DNA of 64,000 bases from positions 682,001 through 746,000 of the forward strand of contig JAPDHM010000002.1 of NCBI GenBank assembly GCA_030704425.1. Direction: 5' to 3'. Below, in pieces: positions 1-10,507 of this stretch. Numbering within the stretch: the first letter of the stretch is position 1; each line of letters opens with the position of its first letter. Both the position numbers and the translations under genes were made by a program. Under the pieces are notes generated by a model that ran no database searches, was not told where the DNA came from, and saw only the letters and a program-made list of their open reading frames with translations. This stretch comes from Rhodobacteraceae bacterium IMCC1909 (GTDB taxonomy: Bacteria > Pseudomonadota > Alphaproteobacteria > Rhodobacterales > Rhodobacteraceae).

Positions 1-849
1 TTCAATGCTGTGCAATATGGCGTGCGTAAACAGGACAACTTGCTGGACTATGATCAAGTTCAAGAGCTGGCCACTCAGCATAAGCCCAAGCTCATTGTAG
101 CGGGCGGATCTGCCATTCCGCGGCAAATCGATTTCAAGCGCATGCGTGAGATCGCCGACAGCGTTGGCGCCTATCTGCATGTTGATATGGCGCATTTCGC
201 GGGCCTCGTGGCGGCGGGTGAACACCCAAGCCCCTTCCCCCATGCACATGTGGCGACAACCACGACGCACAAGACCCTTCGCGGCCCTCGCGGTGGTATG
301 ATCGTGACCAATGACGCGGCCCTGGCCAAGAAATTTAATTCGGCCATCTTCCCCGGCATTCAAGGCGGTCCCTTGATGCATGTGATCGCCGCCAAAGCCG
401 TCGCATTTGGCGAAGCTTTGAAACCTGAGTTTAAGACTTATATCCAAAACGTGATTGCTAATGCTCAGGCCCTGTCTGATCAGCTGATCAAAGGCGGTCT
501 GGATACGGTGACCCACGGAACCGATACGCATGTTTTGCTGGTCGACCTGCGCCCTAAAGGCGTGAAGGGCAATGCCACGGAGAAAGCGCTCGGCCGCGCC
601 AATATTACCTGCAACAAAAACGGCGTCCCTTTCGATCCAGAGAAACCAACCATCACCAGCGGGATCCGTCTCGGCAGCCCAGCGGGCACAACCCGCGGCT
701 TTGGCGAAGCAGAATTTCGCCAAATTGCCGATTGGATCATCGAAGTGGTCGATGGATTGGCAGCCAATGGCGAAGAGGGAAATGCAGCTGTTGAAGCAAA
801 AGTCCGATCCGAGGTCGCCAAGCTCTGCGCCCGTTTCCCGATTTACTGA
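1..849 (+). CDS. glyA: Serine hydroxymethyltransferase, 3' part (5' end outside window)
   Basis: Pyridoxal-phosphate enzyme that interconverts serine and glycine with tetrahydrofolate, feeding one-carbon units to purine, thymidylate and methionine synthesis in the cytoplasm. The frame is open from base 1, so the N-terminal part (about 150 residues of a usual 420-430) lies upstream. The family motif [14 protein letters not shown] is present; its PLP-binding lysine codon is at 271-273. The C-terminal domain is complete and ends at a TGA. The identity is secure; the only limitation is that the start is not in the window. Confidence 0.97.
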   Translation, partial: FNAVQYGVRKQDNLLDYDQVQELATQHKPKLIVAGGSAIPRQIDFKRMREIADSVGAYLHVDMAHFAGLVAAGEHPSPFPHAHVATTTTHKTLRGPRGGMIVTNDAALAKKFNSAIFPGIQGGPLMHVIAAKAVAFGEALKPEFKTYIQNVIANAQALSDQLIKGGLDTVTHGTDTHVLLVDLRPKGVKGNATEKALGRANITCNKNGVPFDPEKPTITSGIRLGSPAGTTRGFGEAEFRQIADWIIEVVDGLAANGEEGNAAVEAKVRSEVAKLCARFPIY

Positions 850-919
850 TCTACGGGCCGGCGGGTGGGGCGCCTGTGATGCGGGCCTTGCCCGCCATCA
901 CACAGCGCCACCCGCCGGC

Positions 920-1492
920 CTATATATCCGACAAGCTTGGCACCTGCCGATGCACCAATACCGCCAAGGCTTCCGCCACATGCCGATCTGCAATCGCAGC
1001 ATCCCCCGCCGCCACCCGAATGCGATGCGCCTCAAACAGCACCCGCGCATGCGACACCCCCTGCGGCGGCGTGAACTTATAAGACGCCAATTCAATCAAC
1101 AGCCCCAAGGGCTCGCGAAAATAAATTGAGCTCATAAACCCGCGATCTTTCAAACCCGAATGTGCAATCCCAAGCGCATCCAGTTTTTCCGGCAAATGTA
1201 TCGACACCGCTTGGCTGACCGAAAAAGCAATGTGATGCACGGCACCTGGCACAATCGGGGTTTTGCCCGGCAGAGGTGCCCGGGTCTCATCGCAAAATAC
1301 CGTGATCAAACGATCATCCCCAGGATCAAAATACAAATGGCTCTCATCGGGGTTGTCGAGATTGGGCTGTTCAAAGACAAAGGGCATGCCCAAAATTCCC
1401 TCCCAAAAATCCAAGGTAATTTGTCGCCCTGCTCCGGTCAAAGTGATATGATGCAGGCCTTGGGTCGGTATGGTTAGGGTAAGCGTTGACAT
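920..1492 (-). CDS. VOC (glyoxalase/bleomycin-resistance/dioxygenase) superfamily protein
   Basis: A 190-residue protein that starts with LHHITLTG and later has VHHIAFSV and a FREPLGLLIELAS strand, the paired beta-alpha-beta-beta-beta pattern of the vicinal-oxygen-chelate fold. The His and Glu residues at these places are the usual metal ligands. The arrangement resembles the single-metal ring-cleaving dioxygenase-like branch, but the substrate cannot be read from the sequence. The start is supported by a GAGG box about 8 bases upstream of the ATG. It converges with glyA and is divergent from the esterase gene that follows. Function beyond the superfamily is not known to me. Confidence 0.75.
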   Translation of the reverse strand: MSTLTLTIPTQGLHHITLTGAGRQITLDFWEGILGMPFVFEQPNLDNPDESHLYFDPGDDRLITVFCDETRAPLPGKTPIVPGAVHHIAFSVSQAVSIHLPEKLDALGIAHSGLKDRGFMSSIYFREPLGLLIELASYKFTPPQGVSHARVLFEAHRIRVAAGDAAIADRHVAEALAVLVHRQVPSLSDI

Positions 1493-1565
1493 AGTTTATC
1501 CTCGTTACAGCAAAGTCACCCTAGCGGGGCTGGCGCAGAGTGCAAACCCAGATTAGGTTGCCCAT

Positions 1566-2330
1566 ATGTTACATATGATCTCCCATGGACCTGAAAATGG
1601 CTCTGAAGCCGGCACCCCTTTGATCATCGCCCACGGGCTGTTTGGCTCTGGCCGCAATTGGGGTGTGATTGCCAAACGATTGGCCAATCACCGCCGGGTT
1701 ATTGCTTTGGACATGCGCAACCATGGGGCAAGCCCCTGGTCTGAGGACCACAGCTATCACGCTTTGGCCGCAGATATCGAAGAAGTCGCCACAACCTTGG
1801 ATCAACCGGTTGATCTTCTGGGCCATTCTATGGGGGGCAAGGCGGCCATGGTCGCCGCGCTTTCTGGCGCGCCGATCCGCCGTCTCATCGTCGCCGATAT
1901 TGCCCCCGTCGGCTATAGCCATAGCCAGCAGCCCGTCATCGACGCCATGCAATCTGTGCCTCTCGACCACATCACAAGCCGCGCAGAGGCCGATCAAGCC
2001 CTAAGCGCCCATATAGAGGATCCAGCCCTGCGCAGTTTTTTGTTACAAAGCTTGAATGTCAGCGCGCAACGTTGGCGGCTCAACCTGCCGGCCCTCAGCG
2101 CCTCAATGGATCAAATCATTGGGTTTCCTGACATCTCAGGCCATTTCAACGCCCCGGCCCTGTTCCTGACCGGCGCCCTCTCGGACTATCTGCGCCCAGA
2201 GCACCGCCCACGCATCAAAGCCCTCTTCCCCAAAGCCCGTTTCGCCAAAATTCCACAGGCAGGTCATTGGCTGCACGCGGAAAAACCGCGTGAATTCGAA
2301 GCTGCGGTTCGTGTGTTTTTAGACGCCTAG
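1566..2330 (+). CDS. Alpha/beta-hydrolase fold esterase (YbfF-like)
   Basis: A 254-residue cytoplasmic hydrolase. The oxyanion-hole motif HGLFGSGRNW lies near residue 23, the nucleophile elbow GHSMGG near residue 88, and the catalytic His near the C-terminus in AGHWLHAE. The layout and the stretch ALDMRNHGASPW match the YbfF/PHA-depolymerase-like esterases found in many Proteobacteria, which cleave short acyl esters and acyl-CoA thioesters in vitro. The physiological substrate is unknown. It stands alone and is convergent with lepA, 13 bases away. ATG at 1575 is a possible alternative start. Confidence 0.8.
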   Translation: MLHMISHGPENGSEAGTPLIIAHGLFGSGRNWGVIAKRLANHRRVIALDMRNHGASPWSEDHSYHALAADIEEVATTLDQPVDLLGHSMGGKAAMVAALSGAPIRRLIVADIAPVGYSHSQQPVIDAMQSVPLDHITSRAEADQALSAHIEDPALRSFLLQSLNVSAQRWRLNLPALSASMDQIIGFPDISGHFNAPALFLTGALSDYLRPEHRPRIKALFPKARFAKIPQAGHWLHAEKPREFEAAVRVFLDA

Positions 2331-2343
2331 CCGCTCAGCGCGC

Positions 2344-4140
2344 CTAACCATCCATCTTCAAGGCTGAAATAAACGCCTCTTGCGGAATGTCGACTTTGCC
2401 AAACTGGCGCATCTTCTTTTTGCCAGCCTTTTGCTTTTCCAGGAGTTTCTTCTTCCGTGTCGCGTCACCACCATAGCATTTCGCCGTCACATCCTTGCGC
2501 ATCGCGCTCAGAGTTTCACGCGCGATCACCTTGCCACCGATGGCCGCTTGGATTGGGATCTTGAACATATGGCGGGGAATCAGATCTTTGAGCTTTTCAA
2601 CCATCGCCCGGCCCCGCGCGTCCGCACGGTCTCGATGCACCATTGTGCTCAGCGCATCCACCGGCTCGTCATTGACCAGAATGCTCATCTTCACCAAGTT
2701 ATCCTGCTGATAGCCGATCATTTGATAATCAAAAGAGGCATAGCCTTTTGTCACAGATTTCAAGCGATCGTAGAAATCAAACACCACCTCGTTAAGCGGC
2801 AAATCATAAACCACCATCGCACGCGAACCCGCATAGGTGAGATCCGATTGCACACCGCGGCGATCTTGGCAGAGTTTCAAAACATCGCCAAGATAATCAT
2901 CAGGCACCAAAATCGTCGCTTTGATCCGCGGCTCTTCAAGATGGTCAACTAAAGTAAGGTCGGGCATATCTGCCGGATTGTGCAGCTGCTCGATCCGCCC
3001 GTCGCGCATGTGGATGTCATAAATCACCGAGGGAGCTGTGGTGATCAGGTCAATCGCGTATTCGCGCTCAATACGGTCGCGGATCACCTCAAGATGCAGC
3101 AACCCTAAAAAACCGCATCGAAACCCAAAGCCAAGCGCGGCCGAGGTTTCCATCTCATAGCTGAAACTCGCATCATTCAGGGCTAATTTATCGATACTGT
3201 CGCGCAGGTCTTCAAATTGCGCCGCATCCACAGGGAACAGGCCACAAAAGACCACCGGCTGAGCTGGTTTGAAGCCAGGAAGTGCTTCTACAGTTTGCTT
3301 GTCATGGCAAATGGTGTCGCCGACGCGGGTATCACGCACCTGTTTGATCGAGGCGGTCAAAAACCCGATCTCGCCCGGCCCCAATTCATCAATCATTTCC
3401 ATCTGTGGCCGGAAAACACCAATGCGGTCCACATGGTGGGTGCTGCCGTTGGACATGAACTTAACCCGTTCACCCTTCTTCAGCTTTCCATCGATGATCC
3501 GCACCAGCACGATCACCCCCAAATAGGAATCATACCAGCTATCCACCAACATTGCCTTCAAGGGTGCATTGATATCACCCTTCGGTGCCGGAAGCTTGTG
3601 CACAATGGCTTCAAGCGTTTCAACAATCCCTTGGCCCGTCTTAGCAGAGACCTGTATCGCCTCTGTCGCATCTATGCCAATCACATCTTCAATCTGCTCC
3701 GCCACGCGCATACAATCGGACGCTGGCAGATCAATTTTATTGAGAATTGGGACAATCTCATGATCTGCATCCAGCGCATGGTACACATTCGCGAGCGTCT
3801 GCGCCTCAACCCCTTGTGAGCTGTCTACCACCAAAAGCGAACCTTCCACCGCGCGCATGGAGCGGGAGACCTCATAGGCAAAATCCACATGGCCCGGCGT
3901 GTCGATCAGATTGAGCACATAGCTCTCGCCATTGAGGGCCGTGTAATCAATTCGGACTGTGTTGGCCTTAATGGTGATCCCGCGCTCGCGTTCGATATCC
4001 ATACTGTCCAACATCTGCGCCTGCATATCCCGTTCCTTAACGGTTCCAGTCTCCTGGATCAGCCGGTCAGCCAAAGTGGACTTTCCGTGGTCAATATGCG
4101 CCACGATGGAGAAGTTTCTGAGATGAGATAGAACTGTCAT
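2344..4140 (-). CDS. lepA: Elongation factor 4 (back-translocating ribosomal GTPase LepA)
   Basis: A 598-residue GTPase, normal length for EF4. G1 is AHIDHGKST (residues 14-22), followed by DTPGH (G3) and NKID (G4). EF-G-like domains follow and the LepA-specific C-terminal domain ends in a lysine-rich stretch ([15 protein letters not shown]). LepA acts on the ribosome and influences 30S biogenesis and elongation under stress. It appears monocistronic. The upstream 130 bases to the next gene hold its promoter; the ribosome-binding site is weak. Confidence 0.97.
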   Translation of the reverse strand: MTVLSHLRNFSIVAHIDHGKSTLADRLIQETGTVKERDMQAQMLDSMDIERERGITIKANTVRIDYTALNGESYVLNLIDTPGHVDFAYEVSRSMRAVEGSLLVVDSSQGVEAQTLANVYHALDADHEIVPILNKIDLPASDCMRVAEQIEDVIGIDATEAIQVSAKTGQGIVETLEAIVHKLPAPKGDINAPLKAMLVDSWYDSYLGVIVLVRIIDGKLKKGERVKFMSNGSTHHVDRIGVFRPQMEMIDELGPGEIGFLTASIKQVRDTRVGDTICHDKQTVEALPGFKPAQPVVFCGLFPVDAAQFEDLRDSIDKLALNDASFSYEMETSAALGFGFRCGFLGLLHLEVIRDRIEREYAIDLITTAPSVIYDIHMRDGRIEQLHNPADMPDLTLVDHLEEPRIKATILVPDDYLGDVLKLCQDRRGVQSDLTYAGSRAMVVYDLPLNEVVFDFYDRLKSVTKGYASFDYQMIGYQQDNLVKMSILVNDEPVDALSTMVHRDRADARGRAMVEKLKDLIPRHMFKIPIQAAIGGKVIARETLSAMRKDVTAKCYGGDATRKKKLLEKQKAGKKKMRQFGKVDIPQEAFISALKMDG

Positions 4141-4271
4141 ATGTGGGATATGGAATAGAGTAAGGGTTTGGTCAATGGGCGATCAACATCCGCACACCGC
4201 AGATGAGCGCCTTACCAACGCGCAGGGTGCTATACCTATCAGACCAATGACGCACGATTGCCCCGCGCCGT

Positions 4272-4709
4272 CTAACGCAAAACACCCGTCTGAATGTATC
4301 GCCGGCAGAAAAATAAAAAATATACCAACGAAAATAGAATTAATCCATTGAAAATATGAATTATTGTAGATTGCATATGCGCCATATTGGCCGCTTCAGA
4401 CAAATAGGTCCAAAGCGCCGCAACAATAAAGCCTACCAGCGCCAGAACAAAGAGGCGCATCGCCTGCCTGCGCCGCATCAGTAATAAAAAAGATCCGAGC
4501 AGTGCAGACCAAACGTTTATAGCCCAAACGCCCGTGAACCACACCGGTCGCTGGTCAAACCAATAGTGCAGATCTTCCGGCATAGTTTGCATATAGGCGG
4601 GAATTTTGTAGGAGATCATCACATAGTCCAAGGCCCCCATGGCGAACCAGAGAGCACCCATGCAGGATATAAACCAATAGCGAATTGGAACTTTCAAAAA
4701 TGGGTTCAT
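4272..4709 (-). CDS. Small multi-pass membrane protein, unknown function
   Basis: A 145-residue protein beginning MNPFLKV at 4709. The frame stays open further upstream, but the extra residues are polar and look non-coding, so I prefer this start. Four hydrophobic segments are visible: around residues 10-30, 55-80 (TGVWAINVWSALLGSFLLL), 85-105 and 115-140. Short basic loops (MRRRQAMR) between them suggest an inner-membrane protein with cytoplasmic basic turns. It resembles small hypothetical membrane proteins of Proteobacteria and I cannot assign a role. It lies between lepA and rpmB on the same strand as both, downstream of the rpmB terminator. Confidence 0.6.
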   Translation of the reverse strand: MNPFLKVPIRYWFISCMGALWFAMGALDYVMISYKIPAYMQTMPEDLHYWFDQRPVWFTGVWAINVWSALLGSFLLLMRRRQAMRLFVLALVGFIVAALWTYLSEAANMAHMQSTIIHIFNGLILFSLVYFLFFCRRYIQTGVLR

Positions 4710-4846
4710 GCTAAAATCCAGCAATACTAATAAAGAAAATCTACACGATACTAACCTAAAATCAATTGCCTGTATCAAAAGCCCCTCGAAGCTACTCCTA
4801 GTCGGCAGCTCTGCCCGATCGCGCCCATCAGGCGGCCTGCAAAACG

Positions 4847-4876
4847 CGAAAAGCCCCACTCAAGCGGAGCTTTTCG
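4847..4876 (-). terminator. Intrinsic terminator-like hairpin after rpmB
   Basis: On the minus strand an 8-bp perfect stem (CGAAAAGC/GCTTTTCG) is extended inward by five further pairs including wobbles and closed by a short loop. The T-run lies inside the 3' arm. It sits 22 bases beyond the rpmB stop codon, the place expected for a rho-independent terminator of this highly expressed gene. Confidence 0.7.
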
Positions 4877-4897
4877 TAATCACATCGATAGCAGAGC

Positions 4898-5185
4898 TTA
4901 GGCGGTTGCCTGTGCCTTCGCGATATCTTTTTTAATTTTCAAGGCTGTGTCAGACAAGTCTGTGTCTTTAGCCTTAGCAAGGAAAGCATCCAAGCCACCG
5001 CGATGATCCACAGTGCGCAGAGCAGCTGAAGAAATGCGCAGCTTGAACGCACGACCCAAAGCATCGGAATGCAAAGTCAGCTCGTTCAAGTTTGGCAAAA
5101 ACCGACGACGTGTGCGGTTTTTGGCGTGGCTTACATTGTTTCCACTCATTGGGCCTTTGCCCGTCAGTTCGCAGCGGCGTGCCAT
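4898..5185 (-). CDS. rpmB: 50S ribosomal protein L28
   Basis: A 95-residue basic protein with the L28 signature [20 protein letters not shown] at the N-terminus and the [10 protein letters not shown] segment after it. Length is typical of alphaproteobacterial L28. It is a structural protein of the large ribosomal subunit, apparently transcribed alone, with a hairpin terminator directly downstream. About 215 bases separate it from meaB upstream and should hold its promoter. Confidence 0.97.
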   Translation of the reverse strand: MARRCELTGKGPMSGNNVSHAKNRTRRRFLPNLNELTLHSDALGRAFKLRISSAALRTVDHRGGLDAFLAKAKDTDLSDTALKIKKDIAKAQATA

Positions 5186-5401
5186 CTTATGCGTCCTTAT
5201 TCAGATATTGAAAACCCGCGCCAAACGACCTCGGGTGAAAACTCGTTGCCGGGGTTTAGGAGTATCCCAATGCGAGGTCAAGCCTTCTTGCCGTCTTCCG
5301 CTGCGCTTTAACAGCGGTTTTTAGGCTTTTCACGATTAATGTTGGAAATATCACCTCAAACATTCCCAAAACCTAGCCAGACCCCCGAATCGATAGCCCT
5401 T

Positions 5402-6400
5402 CTAGGCTTTGGGTCGCAAGAAGATATCCACCACTTGCTCGGCCGCCAGGGAGGGTGCGATGTCCCCCGCGTGAATAGCCTGTTGCAACCGCCGTGAGGC
5501 CTCTGCGGCCTCTGGATCATGTTCAAGCCGCGTCAACAGCGCGTGGCGCAATTCCGCATTGAACCAATAGGCATTTTGCGAAGCTCTTGTGCGGGCCCAA
5601 ACACCCCTCTCACGGCGCCAAGCCACCAAGGCCTGCATCTCCTCCCAACTTTGCCGCAGCCCCGCGCCTTCCAAGGCAGATACGGTCAGCGCCTTGGGGA
5701 AGTCCTCAGGATCTTGTGACCGCTTCCGCAGCAAACGCAGCGCACCAGCATAATCGGCGCAGGTGCGTGTGGCGGCTGATTTGAGATCGCCGTCGGCCTT
5801 ATTGATCAAAATCAAATCGGCCATCTCCATGATTCCGCGCTTCACCCCCTGAAGCTCATCTCCGCCGGCAGGTGCGAGCAGCAGCACAAATAGATCCGCC
5901 ATTTCAGCCACCATCGTCTCTGATTGCCCGACGCCTACGGTTTCAATCAGCACCACATCAAACCCAGCGGCCTCGCATAGGGTCGTGGCCTCTCGAGTGC
6001 GCCGGGCCACACCACCCAAATGGGTCTGGCTGGGTGAGGGGCGGATATAAGCGTCCGGATGGCGCGAGAGCTGATCCATACGGGTTTTATCGCCCAAAAT
6101 AGATCCACCCGACCGCGCAGAGGAGGGATCGACCGCCAAAACGGCAACCTTAAGACCGCTCCCCACCAAGTGCAGCCCAAAGCTCTCAATAAAGGTGGAT
6201 TTGCCAACACCCGGCGTGCCTGACAATCCAATGCGAATGGCTTGCCGATCCTTACGCAGAGCCGCGAGTAAAGCCATGGCTTGCTGCCGATGATCAGGAT
6301 GGGCACTCTCCACCAAAGTGATCGCCCGCGCCAGAGCCCGCCGATTGCCCTGCTCTATCAAACGGGCGGTCGCCTCTGGTGCGAATTCTGCTTTGCTCAT
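5402..6400 (-). CDS. meaB: Methylmalonyl-CoA mutase-associated GTPase (MeaB/ArgK)
   Basis: A 332-residue P-loop G-protein. Walker A is GTPGVGKST (residues 61-69), followed by VDPSSARSGG, ETVGVGQSE and the base-specificity motif NKAD. MeaB protects adenosylcobalamin-dependent methylmalonyl-CoA mutase and gates cofactor loading, so it belongs to propionate/ethylmalonyl-CoA carbon flow. The partner mutase is not in the window, but methylmalonyl-CoA epimerase is encoded at 22,427-22,831. It is divergent from hrpB. Confidence 0.93.
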   Translation of the reverse strand: MSKAEFAPEATARLIEQGNRRALARAITLVESAHPDHRQQAMALLAALRKDRQAIRIGLSGTPGVGKSTFIESFGLHLVGSGLKVAVLAVDPSSARSGGSILGDKTRMDQLSRHPDAYIRPSPSQTHLGGVARRTREATTLCEAAGFDVVLIETVGVGQSETMVAEMADLFVLLLAPAGGDELQGVKRGIMEMADLILINKADGDLKSAATRTCADYAGALRLLRKRSQDPEDFPKALTVSALEGAGLRQSWEEMQALVAWRRERGVWARTRASQNAYWFNAELRHALLTRLEHDPEAAEASRRLQQAIHAGDIAPSLAAEQVVDIFLRPKA

Positions 6401-6602
6401 CAGTCCTCCGGGGCGCTGTCCGGCACTCTAATTGCGGACATAACTGTTTGAATTGACCATCTACCGAGCCGCTGCGCAAATGCAAAGGCCCGGCGCGATG
6501 CAATTTATCCCCCCAAAACTCTCGCATGTCAAAACGCATCCGCCACAAACCAACCGCAAACCAACCGTGGACGCGCGAGATTTTCTCGCCGATAAGGGCG
6601 GG

Positions 6603-9065
6603 GTGAAGTTTGCTCTGCCGATAGATGCGGTCCTGCCGCAAGTGCTGGAATGTTTGACACAGTCTGGTCGAGTGGTTTTGCAGGCCCCGCCGGGGGCTGG
6701 CAAAACCACACGCACCCCCTTGGCCATCTTAGAGTCGGGACAGTGCCCCGGCAAAATTCTGATGCTCGAGCCCCGGCGCTTGGCCGCGCGAGCCGCCGCA
6801 GAACGCATGGCAGACACGCTGGGTGAAAAATTGGGTGAAACCGTGGGATATCGCATCCGCGGGCAATCCAAAATCGGCCCCAATACCCGCATTGAAGTGC
6901 TCACAGAAGGTATTCTCACCCGCATGATACAGGCGGACCCAGAGCTGCCCGGCGTCGGCGCCATTCTCTTTGATGAATTTCATGAACGCTCCTTGGCTGC
7001 CGATCTTGGGCTGGCCCTGACATGGGAGTTGCGCGAGACTCTGCGAAAAGACCTCTGGCTCGTGGTCATGTCGGCCACACTGGACGCCGCGCCCGTAGCG
7101 GCGTTGCTCGATGACGCGCCAATTGTCACGAGCGCAGGACGCAGTTTTCCCGTGGAGCTGACCTATCTGCCGCGCCCAGCGCCCAAAGACCTGCCCTTTG
7201 AAGCGCAAGCCCGCAGCCTGATCCTACGGGCTGTGGCCGATACAGAGGTTGGGATCTTGGTATTCTTGCCCGGCGAGGCTGAAATTCGCCGCACCAAAGC
7301 TGCGCTGCAAGATCACCTGCCAAAAAATTGCGTTCTGCGGCCTCTTTTGGGAAACCTGCCATTTGCCGAGCAACAGCTGGCCATCAGGCCTGAGGCCCAG
7401 AAAAATCTGCGCAAGATCGTTTTGGCAACCGCCATTGCCGAGACCTCCCTAACCATCCAAGATGTTCAAGTTGTGGTGGATTGCGGCCGTGCGCGCAGGG
7501 CCCGGTATGACCCTGAAAAGGGTTTGCAAAGGCTGGTCACCGAACGGGTCAGCAAGGCCGAAGCCACCCAGCGCGCCGGGCGCGCAGGGCGCGTTGCCGC
7601 CGGGCGCTGCTATCGCATGTGGGCGCGGGCCGAAGAAGGGGCTATGCCCGCCTTCGCGCCACCTGAAATTGCAATTTCCGATCTGGCCCCGCTGGCGCTT
7701 GAGCTGGCGCAATGGGGCTCCGGGCCAGAGGATATGGCCTTTCTCACACCGCCCACACCAGGCCCTTGGGCCCAGGCGAAAGCCTTGCTAGTTCAGCTTG
7801 GCGCGCTGTCAGACAGTCGCCTCACGCCCCATGGGGCGGCGCTTGCCGAATTGCCGCTGCATCCGCGCTTGGCGCAAATGCTGCTGCAAGCCGGACCCCG
7901 CGCCGCGCCGCTGGCCGCACTTCTATCGGATCGCGACATTCTCTCGACCCAAAATTGCGATCTCACACCTGCACTTACAGCGCTGACCAGGGCCGCCGGC
8001 AAAAAAGAACAGGCCGGCCCCATTTACGATCACAGCGCGCTTGACCGGATCAAGCAGGAGGCCAAACGCCTCAGCAGACTGGCGCCTAAAGGCACGCGCG
8101 AGATTGCGTTAAGCCCGGCGCAATGCTTGGCGCTGGCCTATCCCGAACGTGTCGCCCAGCGTCGTCCCGGCCCGCAGCCACGCTACATCATGGCCGGGGG
8201 GAAGGGCGCAGTTTTGGCCAGAGATGATTCCTTGGCCAACGCGCGATATTTGGTCATTTCAGATTTGAGAAATCCGCATTTTAGCACGGGTCCAGACCCT
8301 AAAATCCGCAGGGCCCTGGCGCTGGGTGAGGCAGAGCTGCGGGAGGTTTTTGCCGATCAAATCACATGGGAGACCCGCTGCCACTGGTCCAAACGCCACC
8401 ATCGGGTCATTGCTAGTCGCAATGAAATGCTTGGTGCCCTGTCGCTTACGCAAGAGGTTTGGCGGAATGCACCTAGCGAAGCACTGGCGGCGGCCATGGT
8501 GGAGGGCGTGCAACAGATGGGTCTGCGCCTGCCGAAAGCCGCCCGGCTCCTACAAGCCCGCGTGGCGGCCGCGCCACCCGGGCAATTTCCCGATTTGTCA
8601 GATACAGCCCTTCTCGCAGCCGCACCAGAATGGCTGGCCCCCTATCTAACGGGGCTGACAACAGAGCAAGATTGGAAAGCGTTTGACCCGCTGCCAGCCC
8701 TAGAGGCCTATATTGGCTGGACTGCTCTGCGACAGCTTGAAAAAATTGCACCGGCGCATTTCACCACGCCGCTGGGCCGAAAAATCGCGATTGATTACAG
8801 TGGCGACAGCCCAGCAATTGAACTGCGTATTCAAGAAATATTTGGCCAAACCCGCCATCCTATGATCGGCGATCACCCGCTAAAGGTGACCTTGCTGTCT
8901 CCGGCACATCGACCAATGCAAGTGACCACAGATATCCCTGGCTTTTGGACCGGAAGCTATGCAGATGTGCGCAAAGATATGCGGGCGCAATATCCCAAAC
9001 ACCCCTGGCCCGAAGATCCCACCCAAGCGGACCCGACCCTACGCGCCAAGCCCCGCAAGCGCTGA
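6603..9065 (+). CDS. hrpB: ATP-dependent helicase HrpB (DEAH-type)
   Basis: Superfamily 2 DEAH/RHA-type helicase. From a GTG at 6603 it is 820 residues, the family's usual size, and begins VKFALPIDAVLP as HrpB proteins do. A longer frame from ATG 6453 would add 50 low-complexity residues with no family match, so I prefer the GTG, preceded by AAGGGCGG. Walker A is APPGAGKTT (about residue 28), the DEFH box is in ILFDEFHERS, SAT is in VMSATLD and motif VI is QRAGRAGR. The C-terminal HrpB domain follows. Its role is poorly defined (RNA helicase-like). It converges with gnd, leaving only 4 bases between the stop codons. Confidence 0.93.
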   Translation: MKFALPIDAVLPQVLECLTQSGRVVLQAPPGAGKTTRTPLAILESGQCPGKILMLEPRRLAARAAAERMADTLGEKLGETVGYRIRGQSKIGPNTRIEVLTEGILTRMIQADPELPGVGAILFDEFHERSLAADLGLALTWELRETLRKDLWLVVMSATLDAAPVAALLDDAPIVTSAGRSFPVELTYLPRPAPKDLPFEAQARSLILRAVADTEVGILVFLPGEAEIRRTKAALQDHLPKNCVLRPLLGNLPFAEQQLAIRPEAQKNLRKIVLATAIAETSLTIQDVQVVVDCGRARRARYDPEKGLQRLVTERVSKAEATQRAGRAGRVAAGRCYRMWARAEEGAMPAFAPPEIAISDLAPLALELAQWGSGPEDMAFLTPPTPGPWAQAKALLVQLGALSDSRLTPHGAALAELPLHPRLAQMLLQAGPRAAPLAALLSDRDILSTQNCDLTPALTALTRAAGKKEQAGPIYDHSALDRIKQEAKRLSRLAPKGTREIALSPAQCLALAYPERVAQRRPGPQPRYIMAGGKGAVLARDDSLANARYLVISDLRNPHFSTGPDPKIRRALALGEAELREVFADQITWETRCHWSKRHHRVIASRNEMLGALSLTQEVWRNAPSEALAAAMVEGVQQMGLRLPKAARLLQARVAAAPPGQFPDLSDTALLAAAPEWLAPYLTGLTTEQDWKAFDPLPALEAYIGWTALRQLEKIAPAHFTTPLGRKIAIDYSGDSPAIELRIQEIFGQTRHPMIGDHPLKVTLLSPAHRPMQVTTDIPGFWTGSYADVRKDMRAQYPKHPWPEDPTQADPTLRAKPRKR

Positions 9066-9069
9066 GCTG

Positions 9070-10485
9070 TCAGCCCGAATGCCACGGACCATGATGCGAC
9101 CCGTCTGCATCAACACGTTCAAAGGAATGAGCTCCGAAGTAATCGCGTTGTGCTTCGATCAAATCCAAGGTTCCGCGTTCTTGGCGGATCATGTCAAACC
9201 AACTCAAAGCCGCTGCCAATGCCGGCACAGGCAGCCCTTTGAGCGTAGCGGCAGAGACCACCCGGCGCAGCCCTGCGATATGGGTGGTCAGCAGCGGGAT
9301 GAAATGGTTGGACAGCACCAAATGCCCCGCCGGGCGCGGACTGCGGAATGCTGTGGCAATGTCGTCTAACATGGCCGAGCGGATGATACAGCCAGCCCGC
9401 CAAATCTCTGCGATGCGGGCAAAATCTAATGACCAATTGAATTCTTTGGATCCGGCGGCCAAAATCTCGAACCCCTGCGCATAGGCCAAAACGCGCCCAA
9501 CAATTAAGGCAGATTGCAAATCATGCTCTGCGACTGGAATCATCGTATCCGTGCCCGCCGGCACCAGCACTCTGGTGGCGCGCTTGCGGGTGGATTTTTG
9601 CGCGCTCATGACCCGGGCGCCAACCGCCGCCTCAATGATGCTCACCGCTTGCCCCATGCGCACCGCTTCAATCACGGTCCAACGGCCGGTGCCTTTTTGC
9701 CCAGCTTGGTCCACGATTAAATCCACCATGTCCTCACCGGTCTGCGGATCTTTGGTCCCCAAGACCTCTGCGGTGACTTCGACAAGATAGCTTTCCAGCG
9801 GGCCACCGTTCCAGCCGCGGAAGACCGGCGCGATATCGCTGGCTGCAAGACCTTCGCCATCGCGCATCATGCCATAAACCTCGGCGATCATCTGCATATC
9901 GGCGTATTCGATCCCGTTATGAACCGTTTTTACAAAATGCCCAGCCCCGTCTGGTCCCAAATGCGCCACACAGGGATCCCCGTCATAGCGAGCTGCAATT
10001 GCCTCCAGAACGGGCGCGATACGGCTGTAGCTAGAGCTTGTACCTCCCACCATCATGGACGGCCCCCGCCGTGCGCCCTCAGCGCCGCCAGACACACCAA
10101 TCCCCAAATAGGACAGCCCCGCTTTTTCCAAAGTTGTCGTTCGAATCATCGTATCGCGAAAATCTGAATTGCCGCCATCAATGATGGTATCGCCCACGGA
10201 TAACAAAGGCCGAAGCGCAGCAATCGTTTGATCCACCGGCGCGCCGGCCGGGATCATTAGGACAATGGCGCGCGGCGCAGGCAGAGCCGCCACCAGATCG
10301 GCCAGGGTCTCGCAGCGCTGCAAACAAGCGGCCAGATCCCCAGCGGAGGCGATCAGCCGATCAACCGCGCTCAGCTCAAGGTTCCAAAGAGCGACATCTT
10401 GGCCCTTCTCGGCGAAGTTCAACGCCAGTGCCGAACCCATCGTTCCAACCCCAATCACACCAATATGTGCCTGTGTCATCTTCAC
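9070..10485 (-). CDS. gnd: 6-phosphogluconate dehydrogenase (decarboxylating)
   Basis: A 471-residue oxidative pentose-phosphate enzyme that converts 6-phosphogluconate and NADP+ to ribulose 5-phosphate, CO2 and NADPH. The N-terminal Rossmann motif is GVGTMGSALALNFAEKG (residues 10-26). The signature GVSGGAEGARRGPSMMVGG and the catalytic KTVHNGIEY segment are present, and the C-terminal tail has the family length. The start is supported by GGAGGTGAAG just before the ATG. A gene of unknown function ends 22 bases upstream on the same strand, so the two may be co-transcribed. Confidence 0.97.
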   Translation of the reverse strand: MKMTQAHIGVIGVGTMGSALALNFAEKGQDVALWNLELSAVDRLIASAGDLAACLQRCETLADLVAALPAPRAIVLMIPAGAPVDQTIAALRPLLSVGDTIIDGGNSDFRDTMIRTTTLEKAGLSYLGIGVSGGAEGARRGPSMMVGGTSSSYSRIAPVLEAIAARYDGDPCVAHLGPDGAGHFVKTVHNGIEYADMQMIAEVYGMMRDGEGLAASDIAPVFRGWNGGPLESYLVEVTAEVLGTKDPQTGEDMVDLIVDQAGQKGTGRWTVIEAVRMGQAVSIIEAAVGARVMSAQKSTRKRATRVLVPAGTDTMIPVAEHDLQSALIVGRVLAYAQGFEILAAGSKEFNWSLDFARIAEIWRAGCIIRSAMLDDIATAFRSPRPAGHLVLSNHFIPLLTTHIAGLRRVVSAATLKGLPVPALAAALSWFDMIRQERGTLDLIEAQRDYFGAHSFERVDADGSHHGPWHSG

Positions 10486-10507
10486 CTCCAGCGCCGAAGC
10501 ACTTGTG

